Part shown: positions 16,755 through 24,058 of the stretch, piece by piece
How positions within the stretch are numbered: the first letter of the stretch is position 1
Layout of the letters: the number at the start of each line of letters is the position of its first letter
Assembly (NCBI GenBank): GCA_030655955.1
Contig: JAUSOZ010000012.1
Span: 1 to 40,798 of the forward strand
From: Deltaproteobacteria bacterium
Lineage (GTDB): Bacteria; Desulfobacterota; Desulfobaccia; Desulfobaccales; 0-14-0-80-60-11
Direction of reading: 5' to 3'
DNA: 40,798 nucleotides
Position numbers and translations under genes: made by a program
The notes under the pieces: generated by a model
What the model was told of the DNA's origin: nothing
What the model saw: only the letters and a program-made list of their open reading frames with translations
Database searches by the model: none

Positions 16755-18179
16755 GTGAGTTGGAAAGATCGATTCCAAAGTCGTGGCGTGCGGTACGGCG
16801 CCGGCTCCGTCGTGTCGGTGCTGCTGGTGGCAGGCATCTTGGGCCTGGCCGCGGGGCTTGCCGGCTGGCACCCGATGCGCTGGGACACCACCTCTGAACA
16901 GACGCAATCTCTGTCGCCGGCTAGCCTGGCTTTGCTCAAAGAGGTCACCCAGCCTCTCACCATGACGGTCTTCATACCCGAGGGCGCCCCGGAACGCCAG
17001 GGCGCCAAAGAGGTCTTGCAGCTCTACGGGTACCACAACTCCAAGGTCAGCTATCGCTTCGTGGACCCCGAGCGGGACCCCCTCAAGGCCCAGCAGGCGG
17101 GGTATCGGTTTGCCGGCAACGTGCTGCTGGACTACCAGGGGCGGCGCCAGATGGCCGACCAGACCGACGAGAACGCCATCACCAATGCCCTGCGCAAGGT
17201 CCTGAAGAAGGAGCGCCAGAAGATCTATTTTGTCGCCGGGCACGGCGAACGGGACCTGGATGACCCCAAGCCCGGAGGGTTCCAGGTCGCCAAAACGGCC
17301 CTGGACAACGAAGGCTACGAAGTCGAGCCCCTCAACCTGCTGAGCCGGGGCGCGGTGCCCCAGGAGGCCGCGGTGGTCATCGTGGCGGGCCCCAAGAAGC
17401 CGCTCTTGTCCACCGAGGTGCAGGCCCTGAAGGCTTACCTGGAAAAGGGCGGCCGGCTCTTCATTATGCTGGAGGCCTTTGAAGACGGCGGTCTGCAGGG
17501 ATTTTTGGCGGGCTATGGCGTGGGCCTGGACAACGGCCTCATCCTGGACGTCAATCAGGTGAGCCAATCCCTGGGGCTCAGCGCGGTCATGCCCCTGGTG
17601 TCCCAGTACGGCCCTTCCAAGATCACCCGGGATTTCAAGAACCTGGTCACCATTTATCCCATGGCCCGGCCCCTGATCTTGCGAAAGGACCATCCGGGCG
17701 TCTCCCTGGTGGCCCTGGCCACCACCATGTCCACCAGCTACGAGAAGCTGGGGAAGGAGTGGATCAAGGAGGAGAAAGCCGCCTTCGATGCCAAGACCGA
17801 CAAGAAGGGCCCCTTCACCGTGGGCGCCCAGGTCGAAATCAAGCTGACGCCTCCCAAGGCTGAGCCGGCCCGGAAGGACGACAAGCAGCCGGCCCCAACG
17901 GAAGGATCGAAAACCTTTCTGGTGGTTTTCGGGGATGCGGACTTCGCGGCCAACAGCTTTTTCAACCTCTTCGGCAACGGCGACCTGTTTTTGAACACCA
18001 CGAACTTTCTGGCCCGGGCCATGGAGCAGATTACGGTGCGGGGGGCCGGCAAGGCCCAGCTTTTGACTCTCAAAACCGGGCAGATCTGGGTCTTGTTCCT
18101 GGTCTGTCTGGCCGGGGCTCCCCTGGTGATGCTGGCGGCTGGCATCTGGGCCTACCGGCGGCGGCGGGGCCGGCGATGA
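16755..18179 (+). CDS. GldG-like ABC-type auxiliary protein
   Basis: 474 residues starting at GTG, 2 bases after the permease stop. There is an N-terminal membrane helix (SVVSVLLVAGILGLAAGLAG) and a C-terminal one (IWVLFLVCLAGAPLVMLAAG) followed by an arginine-rich end. The large extracytoplasmic part between them carries the ABC_transp_aux (GldG) pattern: TSEQTQSLSPASLALLKEV, the YFVAGHGERDLDD strand-loop and an AGPKKPLLSTEVQALKAYL segment resembling a ThuA/glutamine-amidotransferase-like fold. The protein is thought to cap the permease in the periplasm. It overlaps the DUF4340 gene by ATGA. Confidence 0.85.
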   Translation: MSWKDRFQSRGVRYGAGSVVSVLLVAGILGLAAGLAGWHPMRWDTTSEQTQSLSPASLALLKEVTQPLTMTVFIPEGAPERQGAKEVLQLYGYHNSKVSYRFVDPERDPLKAQQAGYRFAGNVLLDYQGRRQMADQTDENAITNALRKVLKKERQKIYFVAGHGERDLDDPKPGGFQVAKTALDNEGYEVEPLNLLSRGAVPQEAAVVIVAGPKKPLLSTEVQALKAYLEKGGRLFIMLEAFEDGGLQGFLAGYGVGLDNGLILDVNQVSQSLGLSAVMPLVSQYGPSKITRDFKNLVTIYPMARPLILRKDHPGVSLVALATTMSTSYEKLGKEWIKEEKAAFDAKTDKKGPFTVGAQVEIKLTPPKAEPARKDDKQPAPTEGSKTFLVVFGDADFAANSFFNLFGNGDLFLNTTNFLARAMEQITVRGAGKAQLLTLKTGQIWVLFLVCLAGAPLVMLAAGIWAYRRRRGRR

Positions 18180-19627
18180 CTCTTCGGCGGCTGATCCCTT
18201 ACCTGGTGGTTTTCCTGATCCTGGCCGGGGTCTACGGAGGCCTGCGGTGGCGCCAGGAACGACAAATGGCTCGGGACGAACAGGCCAAAAAAGTCTTCCA
18301 GCTTCAGGAAAGCGACCTCAGCGACCTGAGCCTGGTCCGGGGTAAAGACGAGGTGCGCCTGGTCAAAAAAGACCGGGTCTGGCACCTCACCGCCCCCCTG
18401 AACACCAGGGCCGACCAGACGGTGGTGGCCTCCATGCTGACCACCCTGACCCGGCTCCGGAAAGAGCGGGATCTGGGGGTGGAAAAGGACCTCAAACCCT
18501 TCGGACTGGATAAACCCGGTCTGGTGGTGAAATTCACCGCCCAGGGGCAGCCGCACCAGCTGGTCATCGGCGCCAAGGCTCCGGGAGACCAGAATTATTA
18601 CGCCCTCAGGGACCAGGACCCGCACCTGCTCACCATCAGCATGGGAAGCAGGGATTCCCTGGACCGTCAACTCCTGGCCCTCAGGGACAAGATCCTGCTG
18701 CCCTTTATCATGGGCGAAGTCAAGGGCCTTAAGGTCAAGAGCCCCAAGACCGCGACGGTTCTTACGAAGACCGGCCCCCAGACCTGGGTTTGGGTTGGAC
18801 ACCCTGACTTCCGGGTGCGGGGCGACCGGGTGGAAAAACTCTTACGAGACCTCCATATTGCCCGGGCCAAGAACTTTCTGGAGCCCCCCCCCAAGAAGCT
18901 GTCGCCTCTGGGCCTGGTCCCGGACCACCGGATCGAAATCACGGTGGAGACCTCGGCGGGGGACCGGACCCTCTGGTTGGGGGCCAAAAAAGACGATGCG
19001 GTTTACGGCCGCCTGGGGCCGAGAGGGGCCGTGGTGCTGGTGGATGCAGCCCTGGCCGACGAGGTCAACAAGACCCTAAAGTCTTTAGAGGACCGCCGCC
19101 TGTGGTCCGGGGCCATTGCCGCGGTGCATCAGGTCGTTTGGGGCCCCCCCGGCAAGACCTGGACCGCCCGGAAAGATCAGGGAGCCTGGAAGATCACCGG
19201 GCCGGGCCAGGCGGCCACCCAGCAGCCGGCGGCGCGCCTGGAGATGGCCCTGTGGAATTTTCAGAAGCTGGAAGCCGCCAAAAACCAGCTCCCGAAAGAC
19301 GCCCCCAAAGGTCCCCCGGTCTTTGGGCTGGATCTCCTGGACCAGGCCGGAAAACCCCTCCTGCACCTGGAGGAACTGGGAGCCAAAACCAAAACCAAAA
19401 CCAAAGGTAAAGGCAAAGATAAAGATAAAGATAAAGATAGAGATAGAGATAGAGACAAAGACCATCTCGCGGTCCGCACCGGGGAGGGGAAATCCACCGT
19501 CACGGCCCTCATAGCCCGGGAGCCATTCCGCCAGTGGCAGGCAGAAATGTACCGTCTGACGGCGACTGCCGCACCGGCCGGGCCGTCACCGAAGCAGGGT
19601 GCGGCGGACCAGGGAAGCAAGAAGTAA
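18176..19627 (+). CDS. DUF4340 domain protein with a K/D dipeptide-repeat tract
   Basis: 483 residues. An N-terminal membrane helix (LIPYLVVFLILAGVYGGL) anchors a periplasmic region with two DUF4340-like units (LSDLSLVRGKDEVRLVKKDR... and a second near AVHQVVWGPPGKTWTARKDQ), the standard partner of GldG-type proteins. Residues 404-429 are a perfect dipeptide tract: three KT, two KG, four KD, three RD and one KD, encoded by 13 hexanucleotides (19385-19462). The tract makes a highly charged linker and is probably a recent, slippage-prone expansion. Hexamer changes keep the frame, so length may vary between strains without loss of the protein. It is the last gene of the ABC operon. Confidence 0.82.
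   Translation: MTLRRLIPYLVVFLILAGVYGGLRWRQERQMARDEQAKKVFQLQESDLSDLSLVRGKDEVRLVKKDRVWHLTAPLNTRADQTVVASMLTTLTRLRKERDLGVEKDLKPFGLDKPGLVVKFTAQGQPHQLVIGAKAPGDQNYYALRDQDPHLLTISMGSRDSLDRQLLALRDKILLPFIMGEVKGLKVKSPKTATVLTKTGPQTWVWVGHPDFRVRGDRVEKLLRDLHIARAKNFLEPPPKKLSPLGLVPDHRIEITVETSAGDRTLWLGAKKDDAVYGRLGPRGAVVLVDAALADEVNKTLKSLEDRRLWSGAIAAVHQVVWGPPGKTWTARKDQGAWKITGPGQAATQQPAARLEMALWNFQKLEAAKNQLPKDAPKGPPVFGLDLLDQAGKPLLHLEELGAKTKTKTKGKGKDKDKDKDRDRDRDKDHLAVRTGEGKSTVTALIAREPFRQWQAEMYRLTATAAPAGPSPKQGAADQGSKK
19385..19462 (+). repeat. In-frame hexanucleotide microsatellite
   Basis: Thirteen consecutive hexamers of the types AAAACC (3), AAAGGT/AAAGGC (2), AAAGAT (4), AGAGAT/AGAGAC (3) and AAAGAC (1) inside the DUF4340 gene. 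They encode alternating Lys/Arg with Thr/Gly/Asp. The opposite strand reads as a spurious Ser-Leu repeat. Confidence 0.9.
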
Positions 19628-19687
19628 ATCGAGGTTCACGCCGTAGCGATCTGATTAAGGCCGCGGCCTTGAAAAGTTATGGAGTAT

Positions 19688-19935
19688 TTGGTGGCACCGG
19701 CGTCTCGCCTGTGCATGATAAAGGTGCGCAGTGCGCACCCTACACGGCTACACGGCTTCGAAGAGTTCTGGGTGGCACCGGCATCTTGCCGGTGCGGGCG
19801 CACAGGCTGGAAGCCTGTGCCACCAAAGTCTTTCGTAGGGTGCGTCCTACGCACCATCAATCCAGTTGAGTGGCGGGCGAGGACGCCCGCCCTACCTGAC
19901 TTTTCGTGCTTTATGGGTGCGCTGAAGGCCCATGA
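19688..19935. repeat. Palindromic repeat island upstream of surE
   Basis: GGTGGCACCGGC/GCCTGTGC (19690-19714), GGTGCGC...GCGCACCCTAC (about 19724-19743), a double GGTGGCACCGGC...GCCGGTGC plus GCACAGGC...GCCTGTGCCACC unit (about 19771-19824), TAGGGTGCG...CGCACC (19837-19856), GGCGGGC/GCCCGCC and an inverted copy of the ATGAAAAG...CATGGGCC unit ending near 19935. No protein gene is visible from 19628 to 20074. Confidence 0.8.
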
Positions 19936-19975
19936 GCCGCGGCCTTGAAAAGTTTCCACCTGGCTGGCCATTTCA

Positions 19976-20018
19976 CCCTCTCCCCCCAGCGGGGGGAGAG
20001 GGCTGGGGTGAGGGGGGA
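19976..20018. repeat. CCCTCTCCC-type hairpin
   Basis: CCCTCTCCCCCC and GGGGGGAGAGGG form a 12-bp perfect stem with a 3-base loop, flanked by CACC and GGGGTGAGGG. It is a REP-like hairpin of another family than the others here, about 60 bases ahead of surE. Confidence 0.75.
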
Positions 20019-20074
20019 GAAATTGTTCCAGGCAGAACGCTGCAAAGAATAATTGGGAGTAAGGAGAACACCCC

Positions 20075-20836
20075 TTGAAGATACTGCTGACCAACGATGA
20101 CGGCATTTACGCCCCGGGGCTGGCGGCCCTCTACCGCGAGCTTAAGAACCTGGGAGAGGTGCAGGTGGTGGCCCCGGAAAGCGAGCAGAGCGCCGTGGGA
20201 CACGCCATTACCCTGATGACCCCGCTGCGGGTGAAAGAAGTGTGCCTCGACGGCGGCGTGTCAGGCTTCTCGGTGAGCGGCTTCCCCGCCGACTGCGTTA
20301 AAATCGCCATGGCGGAGTTGCTCCCCAACCCGCCGGACCTGGTGGTTTCGGGCATCAACCTGGGCCCCAACGTGGGCATCAACGTCCTATACTCCGGCAC
20401 CGTGTCCGCGGCCACCGAGGCCTCTATCCTGGGGGTGAAGGGGGTGGCCTTCTCCCTGGACTCCTATGACCAGAACGCCGACTTTGGCGCCGCGGCCCGC
20501 CTGGCCCGAGAGGTGCTGGAGCAGGTCCGGGGCTGGGGCGCCTGGAACAACGGGGTCTGTCTCAACGTTAACCTGCCGCACCTGCCCCGGGCCGAGGTCA
20601 AGGGGTTCAGGGTTACCCGTCAGGACACCGGGCCTCTGGTGGAGCATTTCGAGCGCCGGGTGGACCCGCGGCGGCATGTCTATTACTGGCTGGCGGAAAT
20701 CAACGCCCGCCCGGCCCTGGACCCGGCCACGGACTACGGGGCCCTGGCCCAGGGCTATGTCTCCGTCACCCCCATCCACCACGACCTCACCGATTACCAC
20801 AGCCTGAATGATCTACAAACCCTGAAGTGGGAATAA
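20075..20836 (+). CDS. surE: 5'/3'-nucleotidase SurE
   Basis: 253 residues. SurE removes phosphate from nucleoside 5'- and 3'-monophosphates, using a divalent metal bound by Asp8, Asp9, Ser39 and Asn95, all present (TNDDGIYAPG at the N-terminus, PESEQSAVGHAIT, VSGINLGPNVG). Length and C-terminal ending (VSVTPIHHDLTDY) are normal. The start is TTG with AAGGAG 8 bases upstream; it gives the canonical M-K-I-L-L-T-N-D-D start, so it is preferred over later codons. In many proteobacteria surE neighbours pcm or nlpD; here it stands alone between repeat islands. Confidence 0.93.
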   Translation: MKILLTNDDGIYAPGLAALYRELKNLGEVQVVAPESEQSAVGHAITLMTPLRVKEVCLDGGVSGFSVSGFPADCVKIAMAELLPNPPDLVVSGINLGPNVGINVLYSGTVSAATEASILGVKGVAFSLDSYDQNADFGAAARLAREVLEQVRGWGAWNNGVCLNVNLPHLPRAEVKGFRVTRQDTGPLVEHFERRVDPRRHVYYWLAEINARPALDPATDYGALAQGYVSVTPIHHDLTDYHSLNDLQTLKWE

Positions 20837-20932
20837 TGCAAAGTTGCAATCAAAAAGCTCTTAATATTCTTGTCATTCTGAACGGAGCACCGCGGAGTGA
20901 AGAATCTCGGCGGCCTTAAAAGAGAGATTCTT

Positions 20933-21340
20933 GATATGGTGCCCAAGCAGAGCTTGGGCCGGAAATTGCATGCCCAAGCAGGAGCTTGGGAACGAGATAA
21001 AAAAGGAGGGCCGCTGGCGGCCCTCCTTCTATTTAGGCTTACGGGGTTTGGGGTCGGCCCGGAGGCCGAGGCATTATCATCCCTGGTTCCCAAGCTCCAG
21101 CTTGGGAACCCTATTGGGCGCCAAGCTCTGCTTGGCAAAGCCGATGAGAACCATACGTCTCCCAACTTACGATATGGTGCCCAAGCAGAGCTTGGGCCGA
21201 GAATTGCGTTCCCAAGCAGGAGCTTGGGAACGAGATAAAAGCAGGGGTTTGGGAACGAGGGAAAAATGGGGTGAAAGACCAGGGACGGCCGATGGATGTC
21301 GGCCCCGGGTGAGGGCGGACATGCAGGTCCGCCCCTACGG
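20933..21340. repeat. CCAAGC...GCTTGG repeat island with a 70-base direct repeat
   Basis: Two copies of a 70-base unit, at 20933-21002 and 21171-21240, differ at about five positions. Each begins GATATGGTGCCCAAGC and contains two CCCAAGC(A)...GCTTGGG hairpins and ends AACGAGATAAAA. A third, differently arranged pair (GGTTCCCAAGC/GCTTGGGAACC and CCAAGC/GCTTGG) lies at 21084-21136, and a GGGCGGAC/GTCCGCCCCTAC hairpin at 21312-21338. No protein gene is supported between 20837 and 21520. Confidence 0.82.
21003..21028 (+). terminator. Possible terminator downstream of surE
   Basis: GGAGGGCCGC and GCGGCCCTCC form a 10-bp stem with a 2-base apex followed by TTCTATTT. The T-run is imperfect and the hairpin is 170 bases from the surE stop. 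Confidence 0.5.
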
Positions 21341-21382
21341 AAAAGTGATCAGGCGGGCACGGAGGCCTGTGCCACTGAAGCA

Positions 21383-21414
21383 TAAAAAAAGGGCGACCCA
21401 GCGGGTCGCCCCTA
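21383..21414 (-). terminator. Intrinsic terminator of the flavoprotein operon
   Basis: On the minus strand AGGGGCGACCC and GGGTCGCCC form a stem ending in seven T residues, about 110 bases after the stop of the 841-residue oxidoreductase gene. The hairpin is also a member of the CGCCCCTAC palindrome family, so a repeat appears to serve as terminator. Confidence 0.65.
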
Positions 21415-21520
21415 CTTATGGGGTTTGGGGTTTTTTGTCAGGGGGTAAGGTCTTTTGGCCTTAGCCCCCTCCCCAAAACATTAAGTTCTTACCCCATTAT
21501 GCCGTTCCCAAACCGGCAGA

Positions 21521-24046
21521 TTACTCGGTATAACCTTTCAAGATTTTGGGAAGATGCTCCGGGGACAAGCGACCGAAGGTATCATCGTTGATGCGCACGG
21601 CCGGGGCCAGGGCGCAGCAACCGATGCAGCGCACCGGCTCCAGGGAGAACAGCATGTCCTCGGTGGTGCCGCCGGATTTAATCTTCAACTCTCTTTCCAA
21701 ACGCTCCAAGAGCCGGGGAGAGCCTTTGACAAAGCAGCCGGTGCCCAGGCAGACACTGACGATGTATTTGCCTCGGGGCACCAGGCTGAAGGCATTGTAG
21801 AAGGTGGCAACCCGCAGGATCTCCGCCATGGGCAGGCGCAGTTCGTCCGCCACATGCTCCAGCGCCGGCCGGGGCAGATAGTTGAAGCTGCGATTGATGC
21901 CCAGCAAAACGGGCAGCATATTGCCGCGCTCTTCCCGATATTTATTTAAAATAGCGCCCACGGTCGCTTCATCAGCGGGATTGTCATAAGCGCTGCGCTC
22001 TTTCAGCTTCTGTTGCACCACCGCGGTCGGGGCCTTATAGACCGAGGAGGTTCCGGGAGCGCCCAGTTTCTCCAGGCAATCCGAATAGCAATTCAAACAA
22101 CGGGTGGCTTCCGCCTGGGCCGTTTCCTGGGTAAAGCCTGTGGCAATTTCGTCAAAACAGGAGCAGGTATATTCCGGCGGCAACGTCGGCATCTCCGCCC
22201 GGGGGTGGACCACCCCGCCCACCGGGAAGGTCTTGGGACGATGGTGGCGTTTCCGCTTTTTGATGCGGCCTTCCTTCTGGTCGAGTCTCCGGAGGTAGCG
22301 ATCGATGGATACCGCCGCCTTTTCGCCGTCGCCGATGGCGCCCACGGCAATCCACGGTCCGGTTTGCACGTCGCCGGCCGCGAAGACCCCGGGAAGGTTG
22401 GTCTCAAAAGTGATTTCGTCCACTTCAATGGTGCTCCACTTGGTGATCTCGAGGCCGGTGCCTTCAAAAATCGAGGTGTTCGCCCGCTGGCCGATGGCGG
22501 GGATGATCATGTCCACATCGAGTATAAAATTGGAGCCCTCCATCGGGACCGGACGGCGGCGACCCGATTTATCGGGTTCGCCCAACTCCATCTTCTGGCA
22601 TTCCAAACCCGTAACCTTGCCGTCGGCACCGGTCTTCACGGACACCGGGGCCGTCAGGTAGAGGGGTTCTACGCCTTCGCACATGGCCTGCTCAACCTCG
22701 TGCTCAAAGGCCGGCATCTCGTCCCGGGTCCGCCGGTAAACGATGGTGACTTTGGAGCCCAGCCGCAAAGACGTACAGGCCACGTCGATGGCCACATTGC
22801 CGCCGCCAATGACCGCCACGTGTTTGCCCAGGGTAAAGGGCTCTTTCAGGGTGTGCTTCCGGAGGAAATCGACGCCCTGCATGACTCCGTCGGCTTCCTC
22901 GCCGGGGATCCCCAGCTTCATGCCCACGTGGCAACCTATCCCCAGGAACACGGCCTGAAAGCCGTCTTCTTTGAGGCTTTCCAGGGTGAAATCCCGGCCC
23001 ATGGCGGTGTTGTACTTCACTTCCACGCCTAAGCTCAGGATGTTGTCGATCTCTCGCTGTAAGACGTCGTGGGGGAGGCGATAGTCCGGGATGCCCACCT
23101 TCAGCATGCCCCCCAGCACCGGCAAGGCTTCGAAGATGGTGGGTTTGTAACCCGCCCGGGCCAGGTGGTAGGCGCATGACAGACCCGCGGGGCCGCCGCC
23201 GACGATGGCCACCTTCTCCGGGCGAGGCGCCGCCTTTTCCAGCCCCAACTCTTTCAAATCCACCTGGTCGGCGGCAAAGCGCTTGAGGTTGCAGATGGCC
23301 ACGGACTCATCCACGGTCTGGCGCCGGCACTCTTCCTCACAGGGATGGGGACAGATGCGTCCCAAGGTCCCGGGCAAGGGCAGCCGCTCCATAATGAGCT
23401 TGACCGCTTCCTTATCCTTGCCCTGGTTGACCAACTGCACATAGCCCTGGACATTGATCCCGGCCGGGCAGGTCAAGGTGCAGGGCGCTTGAATCTTGGC
23501 CACTTCGTGAATCCAGGCGGTGGGGCAGACAAACCCGCAAGCCCCGCATTCCTGGCAGACGTCCGACAATTCCCCGAAGGGGGTTAAAACCTCGCGTTTG
23601 GACCCGCGACCCACCATGCCGATGACGCTCAAGTTTTCAAGTTCAGAGCACACGCGGGTGCAGAGGTCGCAGAGGATACATTCGGTATCCCCCAACGGAA
23701 AGCTGGGTTCGGTTATCCCTAAATCCTGGGCGATGGACCGGAGAATGGGCAGGTTTGGACTCCGGGACCACAGAAGATCGATGACCAACCGGCGCGCCCG
23801 CAGCACCTTGGGGGCGTCGGTGACCACCTTGATCCCCTCGGCAACGGGATATGAGCAGGAGGCGGTAAGGTTGGTGCGACCACCGCTGGTGACCTCAACC
23901 ACACAAAGGCGGCAGCCGCCATACGGCTTGATCGCCTCGTAATAACAGAGGGTGGGAATCTTTATGCCTTCCTGGCGGGCGGCTTGCAGGATCGTGGTGC
24001 CCTCAGGAACTTCAACCAATTTGTCGTTGATCGTTAGTTTTACCAT
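21521..24046 (-). CDS. Fused NuoG-like ferredoxin / GltD-type NAD(P)H oxidoreductase / NuoE-like protein
   Basis: 841 residues, three modules in one chain. (1) 1-180: a [2Fe-2S] ferredoxin domain (Cys34, 45, 48, 64) and two CxxCxxCxxxC clusters (Cys123-133 and Cys164-174), as in NuoG/HydA N-termini. (2) About 185-660: a GltD/NfnB-type unit with its cysteines (189, 193, 232, 236, 240), FAD loop GGGPAG (283-288) and NAD(P)H loop GGGNVA (414-419), followed by RR in VYRRTRDEMPAF that favours NADPH. (3) About 670-841: a NuoE/HydC thioredoxin-like [2Fe-2S] domain (Cys766, 771, 807, 811). Twelve bases upstream ends a NuoF/HydB-like gene. Together they match the module set of Sporomusa-type bifurcating transhydrogenase (StnABC) in two genes. 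Function inferred; it could also serve a formate dehydrogenase. Confidence 0.85.
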   Translation of the reverse strand: MVKLTINDKLVEVPEGTTILQAARQEGIKIPTLCYYEAIKPYGGCRLCVVEVTSGGRTNLTASCSYPVAEGIKVVTDAPKVLRARRLVIDLLWSRSPNLPILRSIAQDLGITEPSFPLGDTECILCDLCTRVCSELENLSVIGMVGRGSKREVLTPFGELSDVCQECGACGFVCPTAWIHEVAKIQAPCTLTCPAGINVQGYVQLVNQGKDKEAVKLIMERLPLPGTLGRICPHPCEEECRRQTVDESVAICNLKRFAADQVDLKELGLEKAAPRPEKVAIVGGGPAGLSCAYHLARAGYKPTIFEALPVLGGMLKVGIPDYRLPHDVLQREIDNILSLGVEVKYNTAMGRDFTLESLKEDGFQAVFLGIGCHVGMKLGIPGEEADGVMQGVDFLRKHTLKEPFTLGKHVAVIGGGNVAIDVACTSLRLGSKVTIVYRRTRDEMPAFEHEVEQAMCEGVEPLYLTAPVSVKTGADGKVTGLECQKMELGEPDKSGRRRPVPMEGSNFILDVDMIIPAIGQRANTSIFEGTGLEITKWSTIEVDEITFETNLPGVFAAGDVQTGPWIAVGAIGDGEKAAVSIDRYLRRLDQKEGRIKKRKRHHRPKTFPVGGVVHPRAEMPTLPPEYTCSCFDEIATGFTQETAQAEATRCLNCYSDCLEKLGAPGTSSVYKAPTAVVQQKLKERSAYDNPADEATVGAILNKYREERGNMLPVLLGINRSFNYLPRPALEHVADELRLPMAEILRVATFYNAFSLVPRGKYIVSVCLGTGCFVKGSPRLLERLERELKIKSGGTTEDMLFSLEPVRCIGCCALAPAVRINDDTFGRLSPEHLPKILKGYTE

Positions 24047-24058
24047 TGTATGCCTCGT

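Noticed and set aside
19085-19465. Minus-strand frames rich in Ser-Leu or Ile-Ser dipeptides
   Set aside because: Reverse reading of the AAAGAT-type hexamer tract in the DUF4340 gene.
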